Part shown: piece by piece, positions 1-11,661 of the stretch
Layout of the letters: each line of letters opens with the position of its first letter
Numbering within the stretch: the stretch's first letter is position 1
Origin: Argentina anserina
Lineage: Eukaryota > Streptophyta > Magnoliopsida > Rosales > Rosaceae
DNA: 64,000 bases
Reading direction: 5' to 3'
NCBI RefSeq assembly: GCF_933775445.1
Contig: NW_026089509.1
Location: 1 to 64,000 of the forward strand
The notes under the pieces: model-generated
The model's database searches: none
The model's input: only the letters and a program-made list of their open reading frames with translations
Told to the model about the DNA's origin: nothing
Made by a program: the position numbers and the translations under genes

Positions 1-549
1 TACTATTCCAATTGTGTATCTTTTCAATTCTGGTTTGAGTATCTTCTGAACGGCTATCTGATGCGAGTTTCTATTGAATTTGAGAGTTTTGCAAGTGTGG
101 GAGTGTGGTTTTTCTTTCAAACTGAGTATCTTTACATCGTTTGCGTATCTTTACTATTCCAATTGTGTATCTTTTCATTTCTCGTATGAGTATCTTTCTG
201 TAAGGCTTTCTGATGCGAGTTTCTATTGTATTTGAGAGTTTTTGCAAGTGTGGGAGTGTGTTTCTTTCAAACTGAGTATCTTTACATCGTTTGCGTATCT
301 TTACTATTCCAATTGTGTATCTTTTCATTTCTCGTATGAGTATCTTTATGTAAGGCTTTTTGATGCGAGTTTCTATTGAATTTGAGAGTTTTGCAAGTGT
401 GGGAGTGTGTTTCTTTCAAACTGAGTATCTTTACATCGTTTGCGTATCTTTACTATTCCAATTGTGTATCTTAACATCGTTTGCGTATCTTTACTATTCC
501 AATGTGTATCTTTTCATTTTCGTTTGAGTATCTTTCTGTAACGCTTTCT
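1..549 (+). repeat. Left window edge: monomers with private small indels
   Basis: Monomer starts at 60, 212, 362 and 550 give spacings of 152, 150 and 188 bp, none of them a usual length. The causes are visible: ATCTTCTGAA near 43-50 lacks one or more bases of ATCTTTCTGAA, GTGTGGTTTTTC near 105-115 is 3 bp longer than usual, GAGAGTTTTTGCAAG near 235 has one extra T, and CCAATGTG near 501 lacks a T. Equivalent units near 2.6-2.9 kb do not have these changes. The cluster is denser than anywhere else I noticed and could be real divergence or lower consensus quality at a contig edge. Confidence 0.75.
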
Positions 550-2965
550 GATGCGAGTTTCTATTGTATTTGAGAGTTTTGCAAGTGTGGGAGGGTGTTT
601 CTTTCAAACTGAGTATCTTTACATCGTTTGCGTATCTTTACTATTCCAATTGTGTATCTTTACATCGTTTGCGTATCTTTACTATTCCAATTGTGTATCT
701 TTTCATTTCTCGTTTGAGTATCTTTCTGTCTGGCTTTCTGATGCGAGTTTCTATTGAATTTGAGAGTTTTGCAAGTGTGGGAGTGTGTTTCTTTCAAACT
801 GAGTATCTTTACATCGTTTGCGTATTTTTATTATTCTAATTGTGTATCTTTTCATTTCTCGTTTAAGTATCTTTCTGAACGGATTTCTGATGCGAGTTTC
901 TATTGAATTTGAGAGTTTTGCAAGTGTGGGAGTGTGTTTCTTTCAAACTGAGTATCTTTACATCGTTTGCGTATCTTTACTATTCCAATTGTGTAGATTT
1001 ACATCGTTTGCGTATCTTTACTATTCCAATTGTGTATCTTTTCATTTCTCGTTTGAGTATCTTTCTGCAAGGCTTTCTGATGCGAGTTTCTATTGAATTT
1101 GAGAGTTTTGCAAGTGTGGGAGTGTGTTTCTTTCAAACTGAGTATCTTTACATCGTTTGCGTATCTTTACTATTCCAATTGTGTATCTTTTCAATTCTCG
1201 TTTGCGTATCTTTACTATTCCAATTGTGTATCTTTTCAATTCTCGTTTGAGTATCTTTCTGCAAGGCTTTCTGATGCGAGTTTCTATTGAATTTGAGAGT
1301 TTTGCAAGTGTGGGAGTGTGTTTCTTTCAAACTGAGTATCTTTACATCGTTTGCGTATCTTTACTATTCCAATTGTGTATCTTTTCAATTCTGGTTTGAG
1401 TATCTTTCTGAACGGCTATCTGATGCGAGTTTCTATTGAATTTGAGATTTTTGCAAGTGTGGGAGTGTGTTTCTTTCAAACTGAGTATCTTTACATCGTT
1501 TGCGTATCTTTACTATTCCAATTGTGTATCTTTTCATTTCTCGTATGAGTATCTTTCTGTAAGGCTTTCTGATGCGAGTTTCTATTGTATTTGAGAGTTT
1601 TGCAAGTGTGGGAGTGTGTTTCTTTCAAACTGAGTATCTTTACATCGTTTGCGTATCTTTACTATTCCAATTGTGTATCTTTTCATTTCTCGTTTGAGTA
1701 TCTTTCCGTAAGGCTTTCTGATGCGAGTTTCTATTCAATTTGAGAGTTTTGCAAGTGTGGGAGTGTGTTTCTTTCAAACTGAGTATCTTTACATCGTTTG
1801 CGTGTCTTTACTATTCCAATTGTGTATCTTTACATCGTTTGCGTATCTTTACTATTCCAATTGTGTATCTTTTAATTTCTCGTTTGAGTATCTTTCTGTA
1901 AGGCTTCTGATGCGAGTTTCTATTGTATTTGAGAGTTTTGCAAGTGTGGGAGTGTATTTCTTTCAAACTGAGTATCTTTACATCGTTTGCGTATCTTTAC
2001 TATTCCAATTGTGTATCTCTACATCGTTTGCGTATCTTTAATATTCCAATTGTGTATCTTTTCATTTCTCGTTTGAGTATCTTTCTGTAACGCTTTTTGA
2101 TGCGAGTTTCTATTGAATTTGAGAGTTTTGCAAGTGTGGGAGTGTGTTTCTTTCAAACTGAGTATCTTTACATCGTTTGCGTATCTTTACTATTCCAATT
2201 GTGTATCTTAACATCGTTTGCGTATCTTTACTATTCCAATTGTATATCTTTTCATTTCTCGTTTGAGTATCTTTCTGTAACGCTTTCTGATGCGAGTTTC
2301 TATTGTATTTGAGAGTTTTGCAAGTGTGGGAGGGTGTTTCTTTCAAACTGAGTATCTTTACATCGTTTGCGTATCTTTACTATTCCAATTGTGTATCTTT
2401 TCAATTCTGGTTTGAGTATCTTTCTGAACGGCTATCTGATGCGAGTTTCTATTGAATTTGAGAGTTTTGCAAGTGTGGGAGTGTGTTTCTTTCAAACTGA
2501 GTATCTTTACATCGTTTGCGTATCTTTACTATTCCAATTGTGTATCTTTTCATTTCTCGTATGAGTATCTTTCTGTAAGGCTTTCTGATGCGAGTTTCTA
2601 TTGTATTTGAGAGTTTTGCAAGTGTGGGAGTGTGTTTCTTTCAAACTGAGTATCTTTACATCGTTTGCGTATCTTTACTATTCCAATTGTGTATCTTTTC
2701 ATTTCTCGTATGAGTATCTTTCTGTAAGGCTTTTTGATGCGAGTTTCTATTGAATTTGAGAGTTTTGCAAGTGTGGGAGTGTGTTTCTTTCAAACTGAGT
2801 ATCTTTACATCGTTTGCGTATCTTTACTATTCCAATTGTGTATCTTAACATCGTTTGCGTATCTTTACTATTCCAATTGTGTATCTTAACATCGTTTGCG
2901 TATCTTTACTATTCCAATTGTGTATCTTTTCATTTTCGTTTGAGTATCTTTCTGTAACGCTTTCT
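550..2965 (+). repeat. Domain A superunit 1 (2416 bp)
   Basis: This unit begins with a monomer carrying GGGAGGGTGTTTC and ends where the same monomer type reappears at 2966. Monomer lengths in order are 190, 149, 190, 194, 149, 149, 149, 189, 190, 190, 149, 149, 149 and 230. The 190 bp monomer starting at 550 is followed by the marker CTGTCTGGC. The next copy follows the same overall plan but lacks the GTGTAGATT/194 bp segment. Confidence 0.85.
1079..1272 (+). repeat. 194-bp monomer variant (extra 45-bp B+C blocks)
   Basis: The GATGCGAG-to-GATGCGAG spacing is 194 bp, which is 149 plus 45. The extra material is one more 22 bp block B plus one more 23 bp block C, so the block order is A-B-C-B-C, joined at TTCTCGTTTGCGTATC. 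Equivalent units begin about 4637 bp downstream (near 5716) and a further 2335 bp on (near 8051), so it marks domain A superunits. It shows that duplications can use the B-C pair as well as the A-B pair. Confidence 0.88.
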
Positions 2966-5186
2966 GATGCGAGTTTCTATTGTATTTGAGAGTTTTGCAA
3001 GTGTGGGAGGGTGTTTCTTTCAAACTGAGTATCTTTACATCGTTTGCGTATCTTTACTATTCCAATTGTGTATCTTTACATCGTTTGCGTATCTTTACTA
3101 TTCCAATTGTGTATCTTTTCATTTCTCGTTTGAGTATCTTTCTGTCTGGCTTTCTGATGCGAGTTTCTATTGAATTTGAGAGTTTTGCAAGTGTGGGAGT
3201 GTGTTTCTTTCAAACTGAGTATCTTTACATCGTTTGCGTATCTTTACTATTCCAATTGTGTATCTTTTCATTTCTCGTTTGAGTATCTTTCTGTAAGGCT
3301 TTCTGATGCGAGTTTCTATTGAATTTGAGAGTTTTGCAAGTGTGGGAGTGTGTTTCTTTCAAACTGAGTATCTTTACATCGTTTGCGTATTTTTATTATT
3401 CTAATTGTGTATCTTTTCATTTCTCGTTTAAGTATCTTTCTGAACGGATTTCTGATGCGAGTTTCTATTGAATTTGAGAGTTTTGCAAGTGTGGGAGTGT
3501 GTTTCTTTCAAACTGAGTATCTTTACATCGTTTGCGTATCTTTACTATTCCAATTGTGTATCTTTTCATTTCTCGTATGAGTATCTTTCCGTAAGGCTTT
3601 CTGATGCGAGTTTCTATTGTATTTGAGAGTTTTGCAAGTGTGGGAGTGTGTTTCTTTCAAACTGAGTATCTTTACATCGTTTGCGTATCTTTACTATTCC
3701 AATTGTGTATCTTTTCATTTCTCGTTTGAGTATCTTTCTGTAAGGCTTTCTGATGCGAGTTTCTATTGAATTTGAGAGTTTTGCAAGTGTGGGAGTGTGT
3801 TTCTTTCAAACTGAGTATCTTTACATCGTTTGCGTGTCTTTACTATTCCAATTGTGTATCTTTACATCGTTTGCGTATCTTTACTATTCCAATTGTGTAT
3901 CTTTTAATTTCTCGTTTGAGTATCTTTCTGTAAGGCTTATGATGGGAGTTTCTATTGTATTTGAGAGTTTTGCAAGTGTGGGAGTGTATTTCTTTCAAAC
4001 TGAGTATCTTTACATCGTTTGCGTATCTTTACTATTCCAATTGTGTATCTCTACATCGTTTGCGTATCTTTAATATTCCAATTGTGTATCTTTTCATTTC
4101 TCGTTTGAGTATCTTTCTGTAACGCTTTTTGATGCGAGTTTCTATTGAATTTGAGAGTTTTGCAAGTGTGGGAGTGTGTTTCTTTCAAACTGAGTATCTT
4201 TACATCGTTTGCGTGTCTTTACTATTCCAATTGTGTATCTTTACATCGTTTGCGTATCTTTACTATTCCAATTGTGTATCTTTTAATTTCTCGTTTGAGT
4301 ATCTTTCTGTAAGGCTTCTGATGGGAGTTTCTATTGTATTTGAGAGTTTTGCAAGTGTGGGAGTGTATTTCTTTCAAACTGAGTATCTTTACATCGTTTG
4401 CGTATCTTTACTATTCCAATTGTGTATCTTAACATCGTTTGCGTATCTTTACTATTCCAATTGTATATCTTTTCATTTCTCGTTTGAGTATCTTTCTGTA
4501 ACGCTTTCTGATGCGAGTTTCTATTGTATTTGAGAGTTTTGCAAGTGTGGGAGGGTGTTTCTTTCAAACTGAGTATCTTTACATCGTTTGCGTATCTTTA
4601 CTATTCCAATTGTGTATCTTTTCAATTCTGGTTTGAGTATCTTTCTGAACGGCTATCTGATGCGAGTTTCTATTGAATTTGAGAGTTTTGCAAGTGTGGG
4701 AGTGTGTTTCTTTCAAACTGAGTATCTTTACATCGTTTGCGTATCTTTACTATTCCAATTGTGTATCTTTTCATTTCTCGTATGAGTATCTTTCTGTAAG
4801 GCTTTCTGATGCGAGTTTCTATTGTATTTGAGAGTTTTGCAAGTGTGGGAGTGTGTTTCTTTCAAACTGAGTATCTTTACATCGTTTGCGTATCTTTACT
4901 ATTCCAATTGTGTATCTTTTCATTTCTCGTATGAGTATCTTTCTGTAAGGCTTTTTGATGCGAGTTTCTATTGAATTTGAGAGTTTTGCAAGTGTGGGAG
5001 TGTGTTTCTTTCAAACTGAGTATCTTTACATCGTTTGCGTATCTTTACTATTCCAATTGTGTATCTTAACATCGTTTGCGTATCTTTACTATTCCAATTG
5101 TGTATCTTAACATCGTTTGCGTATCTTTACTATTCCAATTGTGTATCTTTTCATTTTCGTTTGAGTATCTTTCTGTAACGCTTTCT
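2966..5186 (+). repeat. Domain A superunit 2 (2221 bp)
   Basis: This is a second copy of the superunit starting at 550. Positions around 3380-4300 match 1350-2270 at a lag of 2032 bp. Downstream of about 4320 the lag becomes 2221, because an additional 189 bp monomer is present at about 4128-4320. The private variant GGCTTATGATGGGAG at about 3937 and GGCTTCTGATGGGAG at about 4319 show that this extra monomer derives from its neighbour. The unit ends where the GGGAGGGTG monomer recurs at 5187. Confidence 0.83.
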
Positions 5187-5454
5187 GATGCGAGTTTCTA
5201 TTGTATTTGAGAGTTTTGCAAGTGTGGGAGGGTGTTTCTTTCAAACTAAGTATCTTTACATCGTTTGCGTATCTTTACTATTCCAATTGTGTATCTTTAC
5301 ATCGTTTGCGTATCTTTACTATTCCAATTGTGTATCTTTTCATTTCTCGTTTGAGTATCTTTCTGTCTGGCTTTCTGATGCGAGTTTCTATTGAATTTGA
5401 GAGTTTTGCAAGTGTGGGAGTGTGTTTCTTTCAAACTGAGTATCTTTACATCGT

Positions 5455-7789
5455 TTGCGTATTTTTATTATTCTAATTGTGTATCTTTTCATTTCTCGTT
5501 TAAGTATCTTTCTGAACGGATTTCTGATGCGAGTTTCTATTGAATTTGAGAGTTTTGCAAGTGTGGGAGTGTGTTTCTTTCAAACTGAGTATCTTTACAT
5601 CGTTTGCGTATCTTTACTATTCCAATTGTGTAGATTTACATCGTTTGCGTATCTTTACTATTCCAATTGTGTATCTTTTCATTTCTCGTTTGAGTATCTT
5701 TCTGCAAGGCTTTCTGATGCGAGTTTCTATTGTATTTGAGAGTTTTGCAAGTGTGGGAGTGTGTTTCTTTCAAACTGAGTATCTTTACATCGTTTGCGTA
5801 TCTTTACTATTCCAATTGTGTATCTTTTCAATTCTCGTTTGCGTATCTTTACTATTCCAATTGTGTATCTTTTCAATTCTCGTTTGAGTATCTTTCTGCA
5901 AGGCTTTCTGATGCGAGTTTCTATTGTATTTGAGAGTTTTGCAAGTGTGGGAGTGTGTTTCTTTCAAACTGAGTATCTTTACATCGTTTGCGTATCTTTA
6001 CTATTCCAATTGTGTATCTTTTCAATTCTGGTTTGAGTATCTTTCTGAACGGCTATCTGATGCGAGTTTCTATTGAATTTGAGATTTTTGCAAGTGTGGG
6101 AGTGTGTTTCTTTCAAACTGAGTATCTTTACATCGTTTGCGTATCTTTACTATTCCAATTGTGTATCTTTTCATTTCTCGTATGAGTATCTTTCTGTAAG
6201 GCTTTCTGATGCGAGTTTCTATTGTATTTGAGAGTTTTGCAAGTGTGGGAGTGTGTTTCTTTCAAACTGAGTATCTTTACATCGTTTGCGTATCTTTACT
6301 ATTCCAATTGTGTATCTTTTCATTTCTCGTTTGAGTATCTTTCTGTAAGGCTTTCTGATGCGAGTTTCTATTGAATTTGAGAGTTTTGCAAGTGTGGGAG
6401 TGTGTTTCTTTCAAACTGAGTATCTTTACATCGTTTGCGTATTTTTATTATTCTAATTGTGTATCTTTTCATTTCTCGTTTAAGTATCTTTCTGAACGGA
6501 TTTCTGATGCGAGTTTCTATTGAATTTGAGAGTTTTGCAAGTGTGGGAGTGTGTTTCTTTCAAACTGAGTATCTTTACATCGTTTGCGTATCTTTACTAT
6601 TCCAATTGTGTATCTTTTCATTTCTCGTATGAGTATCTTTCCGTAAGGCTTTCTGATGCGAGTTTCTATTCAATTTGAGAGTTTTGCAAGTGTGGGAGTG
6701 TGTTTCTTTCAAACTGAGTATCTTTACATCGTTTGCGTGTCTTTACTATTCCAATTGTGTATCTTTACATCGTTTGCGTATCTTTACTATTCCAATTGTG
6801 TATCTTTTAATTTCTCGTTTGAGTATCTTTCTGTAAGGCTTCTGATGCGGGTTTCTATTGTATTTGAGAGTTTTGCAAGTGTGGGAGTGTATTTCTTTCA
6901 AACTGAGTATCTTTACATCGTTTGCGTATCTTTACTATTCCAATTGTGTATCTCTACATCGTTTGCGTATCTTTAATATTCCAATTGTGTATCTTTTCAT
7001 TTCTCGTTTGAGTATCTTTCTGTAACGCTTTTTGATGCGAGTTTCTATTGAATTTGAGAGTTTTGCAAGTGTGGGAGTGTGTTTCTTTCAAACTGAGTAT
7101 CTTTACATCGTTTGCGTATCTTTACTATTCCAATTGTGTATCTTAACATCGTTTGCGTATCTTTACTATTCCAATTGTATATCTTTTCATTTCTCGTTTG
7201 AGTATCTTTCTGTAACGCTTTCTGATGCGAGTTTCTATTGTATTTGAGAGTTTTGCAAGTGTGGGAGTGTGTTTCTTTCAAACTGAGTATCTTTACATCG
7301 TTTGCGTATTTTTATTATTCTAATTGTGTATCTTTTCATTTCTCGTTTAAGTATCTTTTTGAACGGATTTCTGATGCGAGTTTCTATTGAATTTGAGAGT
7401 TTTGCAAGTGTGGGAGTGTGTTTCTTTCAAACTGAGTATCTTTACATCGTTTGCGTATCTTTACTATTCCAATTGTGTATCTTTTCATTTCTCGTATGAG
7501 TATCTTTCCGTAAGGCTTTCTGATGCGAGTTTCTATTCAATTTGAGAGTTTTGCAAGTGTGGGAGTGTGTTTCTTTCAAACTGAGTATCTTTACATCGTT
7601 TGCGTGTCTTTACTATTCCAATTGTGTATCTTTACATCGTTTGCGTATCTTTACTATTCCAATTGTGTATCTTTTCATTTCTCGTATAAGTATCTTTCTG
7701 TAACGCTTTTTGATGCGAGTTTCTATTGAATTTGAGAGTTTTGCAAGTGTGGGAGGGTGTTTCTTTCAAACTGAGTATCTTTACATCGT
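5455..7789 (+). repeat. Domain A superunit 3 (2335 bp period)
   Basis: Sequence from 5455 recurs from 7790 at a lag of 2335 bp, including the GTATTTTTATTATTC block, the GTGTAGATT monomer and the 194 bp variant. The first part matches superunit 1 at a lag of 4637 bp and the later part at 4935 bp, so the unit is a recombinant of earlier arrangements. The block near 6435-6655 recurs near 7302-7522 at a lag of 867 bp, a smaller duplication nested inside. Confidence 0.82.
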
Positions 7790-8393
7790 TTGCGTATTTT
7801 TATTATTCTAATTGTGTATCTTTTCATTTCTCGTTTAAGTATCTTTCTGAACGGATTTCTGATGCGAGTTTCTATTGAATTTGAGAGTTTTGCAAGTGTG
7901 GGAGTGTGTTTCTTTCAAACTGAGTATCTTTACATCGTTTGCGTATCTTTACTATTCCAATTGTGTAGATTTACATCGTTTGCGTATCTTTACTATTCCA
8001 ATTGTGTATCTTTTAATTTCTCGTTTGAGTATCTTTCTGCAAGGCTTTCTGATGCGAGTTTCTATTGTATTTGAGAGTTTTGCAAGTGTGGGAGTGTGTT
8101 TCTTTCAAACTGAGTATCTTTACATCGTTTGCGTATCTTTACTATTCCAATTGTGTATCTTTTCAATTCTCGTTTGCGTATCTTTACTATTCCAATTGTG
8201 TATCTTTTCAATTCTCGTTTGAGTATCTTTCTGCAAGGCTTTCTGATGCGAGTTTCTATTGTATTTGAGAGTTTTGCAAGTGTGGGAGTGTGTTTCTTTC
8301 AAACTGAGTATCTTTACATCGTTCGCGTATCTTTACTATTCCAATTGTGTATCTTTTCAATTCTGGTTTGAGTATCTTTCTGAACGGCTATCT
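7790..8393 (+). repeat. Partial domain A superunit at the A/B boundary
   Basis: This stretch repeats 5455-6058 at a lag of 2335 bp with a few substitutions, for example GTTCGCGTATC near 8320. It ends at the monomer start at 8394. After that the monomers become uniform 149-mers and the domain A markers disappear, so this is the right-hand edge of domain A. Confidence 0.82.
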
Positions 8394-9585
8394 GATGCGA
8401 GTTTCTATTCAATTTGAGAGTTTTGCAAGTGTGGGAGTGTGTTTCTTTCAAACTGAGTATCTTTACATTGTTTGCGTATCTTTACTATTCCAATTGTGTA
8501 TCTTTTCATTTCTCGTATGAGTATCTTTCTGTAAGGCTTTCTGATGCGAGTTTCTATTGTATTTGAGAGTTTTGCAAGTGTGGGAGTGTGTTTCTTTCAA
8601 ACTGAGTATCTTTACATCGTTTGCGTATCTTTACTATTCCAATTGTGTATCTTTTCATTTCTCGTATGAGTATCTTTCTGTAAGGCTTTCTGATGCGAGT
8701 TTCTATGGAATTTGAGAGTTTTGCAAGTGTGGGAGTGTGTTTCTTTCAAACTGAGTATCTTTACATCGTTTGCGTATCTTTACTATTCCAATTGTGTATC
8801 TTTTCAATTCTCGTTTGAGTATCTTTCTGTAAAGCTTTCTGATGCGAGTTTCTATTGAATTTGAGAGTTTTGCAAGTGTGGGAGTGTGTTTCTTTCAAAC
8901 TGAGTATCTTTACATCGTTTGCGTATCTTTACTATTCCAATTGTGTATCTTTTCAATTCTCATTTGAGTATCTTTCTGTAAAGCTTTCTGATGCGAGTTT
9001 CTATTGAATTTGAGAGTTTTGCAAGTGTGGGAGTGTGTTTCTTTCAAACTGAGTATCTTTACATCGTTTGCGTATCTTTACTATTCCAATTGTGTATCTT
9101 TTCAATTCTTGTTTGAGTATCTTTCTGTAAAGCTTTCTGATGCGAGTTTCTATTCAATTTGAGAGTTTTGCAAGTGTGGGAGTGTGTTTCTTTCAAACTG
9201 AGTATCTTTACATCGTTTGCGTATCTTTACTATTCCAATTGTGTATCTTTTCAATTCTCGTTTGAGTATCTTTCTGTAAAGCTTTCTGATGCGAGTTTCT
9301 ATTGAATTTGAGAGTTTTGCAAGTGTGGGAGTGTGTTTCTTTCAAACTGAGTATCTTTACATCTTTTGCGTATCTTTACTATTCCAATTGTGTATCTTTT
9401 CATTTCTCGTATGAGTATCTTTCTGTAAGGCTTTCTGATGCGACTTTCTATTGTATTTGAGAGTTTTGCAAATGTGGGAATGTGTTTCTTTCAAACTGAG
9501 TATCTTTACATCGTTTGCGTATCTTTACTATTCCAATTGTGTATCTTTTCAATTCTGGTTTGAGTATCTTTCTGTAAGGCTTTCT
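8394..9585 (+). repeat. Run of eight consecutive 149-bp monomers
   Basis: Monomer starts fall at 8394, 8543, 8692, 8841, 8990, 9139, 9288, 9437 and 9586, every step exactly 149 bp. Several carry CTGTAAAGCTTTCTG, which creates an AAGCTT (HindIII) site. The last carries the paired variant GCAAATGTGGGAATGTG that marks domain B. This is the longest stretch of purely short monomers I found. Confidence 0.93.
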
Positions 9586-10371
9586 GATGCGAGTTTCTAT
9601 TCAATTTGAGAGTTTTGCAAGTGTGGGAGTGTGTTTCTTTCAAACTGAGTATCTTTACATCGTTTGCGTGTCTTTACTATTCCAAATGTGTATCTTTACA
9701 TCGTTTGCGTATCTTTACTATTCCAATTGTGTATCTTTTCATTTCTCGTATGAGTATCTTTCTGTAAGGCTTTCTGATGCGAGTTTCTATGGAATTTGAG
9801 AGTTTTGCAAGTGTGGGAGTGTGTTTCTTTCAAACTGAGTATCTTTACATCGTTTGCGTATCTTTACTATTCCAATTGTGTATCTTTTCAATTCTCGTTT
9901 GAGTATCTTTCTGTAAAGCTTTCTGATGCGAGTTTCTATTGAATTTGAGAGTTTTGCAAGTGTGGGAGTGTGTTTCTTTCAAACTGAGTATCTTTACATC
10001 GTTTGCGTATCTTTACTATTCCAATTGTGTATCTTTTCAATTCTCGTTTGAGTATCTTTCTGTAAAGCTTTCTGATGCGAGTTTCTATTGAATTTGAGAG
10101 TTTTGCAAGTGTGGGAGTGTGTTTCTTTCAAACTGAGTATCTTTACATCTTTTGCGTATCTTTACTATTCCAATTGTGTATCTTTTCATTTCTCGTATGA
10201 GTATCTTTCTGTAAGGCTTTCTGATGCGAGTTTCTATTGTATTTGAGAGTTTTGCAAATGTGGGAATGTGTTTCTTTCAAACTGAGTATCTTTACATCGT
10301 TTTCGTATCTTTACTATTCCAATTGTGTATCTTTTCAATTCAGGTTTGAGTATCTTTCTGTAAGGCTTTCT
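9586..10371 (+). repeat. 786-bp five-monomer unit (190 + 4 x 149)
   Basis: Monomer starts at 9586, 9776, 9925, 10074, 10223 and 10372 give lengths 190, 149, 149, 149 and 149. The first monomer has CTATTCAATTTGAG and GCGTGTCTTTAC, the second CTATGGAATTTGAG, and the fifth GCAAATGTGGGAATGTG. The same ordered set recurs at 12401-13186 and 14460-15245. It is the sub-unit from which the larger 2059 bp HOR appears to be built. Confidence 0.92.
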
Positions 10372-11317
10372 GATGCGAGTTTCTATTCAATTTGAGAGTT
10401 TTGCAAGTGTGGGAGTGTGTTTCTTTCAAACTGAGTATCTTTACATCGTTTGCGTGTCTTTACTATTCCAATTGTGTATCTTTACATCGTTTGCGTATCT
10501 TTACTATTCCAATTGTGTATCTTTTAATTTCTCGTTTGAGTATCTTTCTGTAAGGCTTCTGATGCGAGTTTCTATTATATTTGAGAGTTTTGCAAGTGTG
10601 GGAGTGTGTTTCTTTCAAACTGAGTATCTTTACATCGTTTGCGTATCTTTACTATTCTAATTGTGTATCTTTACATCGTTTGCGTATCTTTACTATTCCA
10701 ATTGTGTATCTTTTCATTTCTCGTTTGAGTATCTTTCTGTAAGGCTTCTGATGCGAGTTTCTATTGTATTTGAGAGTTTTGCAAGTGTGGGAGTGTGTTT
10801 CTTTCAAACTGAGTATCTTTACATCCTTTGCGTATCTTTACTATTCCAATTGTGTATCTTTACATCGTTTGCGTATCTTTACTATTCCAATTGTGTATCT
10901 TTTCATTTCTCGTTTGAGTATCTTTCTGTAAGGCTTCTGATGCGAGTTTCTATTGTATTTGAGAGTTTTGCAAGTGTGGGAGTGTGTTTCTTTCAAACTG
11001 AGTATCTTTACATCGTTTGCGTATCTTTACTATTCCAATTGTATATCTTTACATCGTTTGCGTATCTTTACTATTCCAATTGTGTATCTTTTCATTTCTC
11101 ATTTGAGTATCTTTCTGTAAGGCTTCTGATGCGAGTTTCTATTGTATTTGAGAGTTTTGCAAGTGTGGGAGTGTGTTTCTTTCAAACTGAGTATCTTTAC
11201 ATCGTTTGCGTATCTTTACTATTCCAATTGTGTATCTTTACATCGTTTGCGTATCTTTACTATTCCAATTATGTATCTTTTCATTTCTCGTTTGAGTATC
11301 TTTCTGTAAGGCTTTCT
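10372..11317 (+). repeat. Run of five long monomers, four of exactly 189 bp
   Basis: Starts fall at 10372, 10561, 10750, 10939, 11128 and 11318, giving 189 x 4 then 190. Since 189 is a multiple of three, one reading frame stays open for 224 codons (10661-11335) until the 190 bp unit shifts it. A second cluster of the same kind lies at 17724-18668. The uniformity suggests local amplification of one long monomer. Confidence 0.92.
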
Positions 11318-11661
11318 GATGCGAGTTTCTATTGAATTTGAGAGTTTTGCAAGTGTGGGAGTGTGTTTCTTTCAAACTGAATATCTTTACATCGTTTGCG
11401 TATCTTTACTATTCCAATTGTGTATCTTTTCAATTCTCGTTTGAGTATCTTTCTGAACGGCTATCTGATGCGAGTTTCTATGGAATTTGAGAGTTTTGCA
11501 AGTGTGGGAGTGTGTTTCTTTCAAACTGAGTATCTTTACATCGTTTGCGTATCTTTACTATTCCAATTGTGTATCTTTTCAGTTCTCGTTTGAGTATCTT
11601 TCTGTAAAGCTTTCTGATGCGAGTTTCTATTGAATTTGAGAGTTTTGCAAGTGTGGGAGTG

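Larger units (their letters stand above)
1..8393 (+). repeat. Domain A: irregular ~2.0-2.4 kb superunits
   Basis: Domain A is marked by variants rare or absent elsewhere: GTAACGCTTT before the head, GTATTTTTATTATTC in block B (about 826, 3392, 5463, 6443, 7310, 7798), GTGTAGATTTACATCG, CTGCAAGGC and CCGTAAGGC. Landmarks recur at several lags rather than one: 2416 bp (550 to 2966), 2032 bp (1720 to 3752), 2221 bp (2966 to 5187), 4637 bp (889 to 5526), 4935 bp (1720 to 6655) and 2335 bp (5455 to 7790). The changes of lag are explained by gained or lost whole monomers. It is therefore an HOR family without a fixed period. There are no genes. Confidence 0.85.

Noticed and set aside
8990..9138. 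tRNA or small RNA gene inside the monomer
   Set aside because: No cloverleaf with a TTCRANNC-type T-loop (B-box) could be made out, and the T-rich sequence shows no convincing stem-loop structure.
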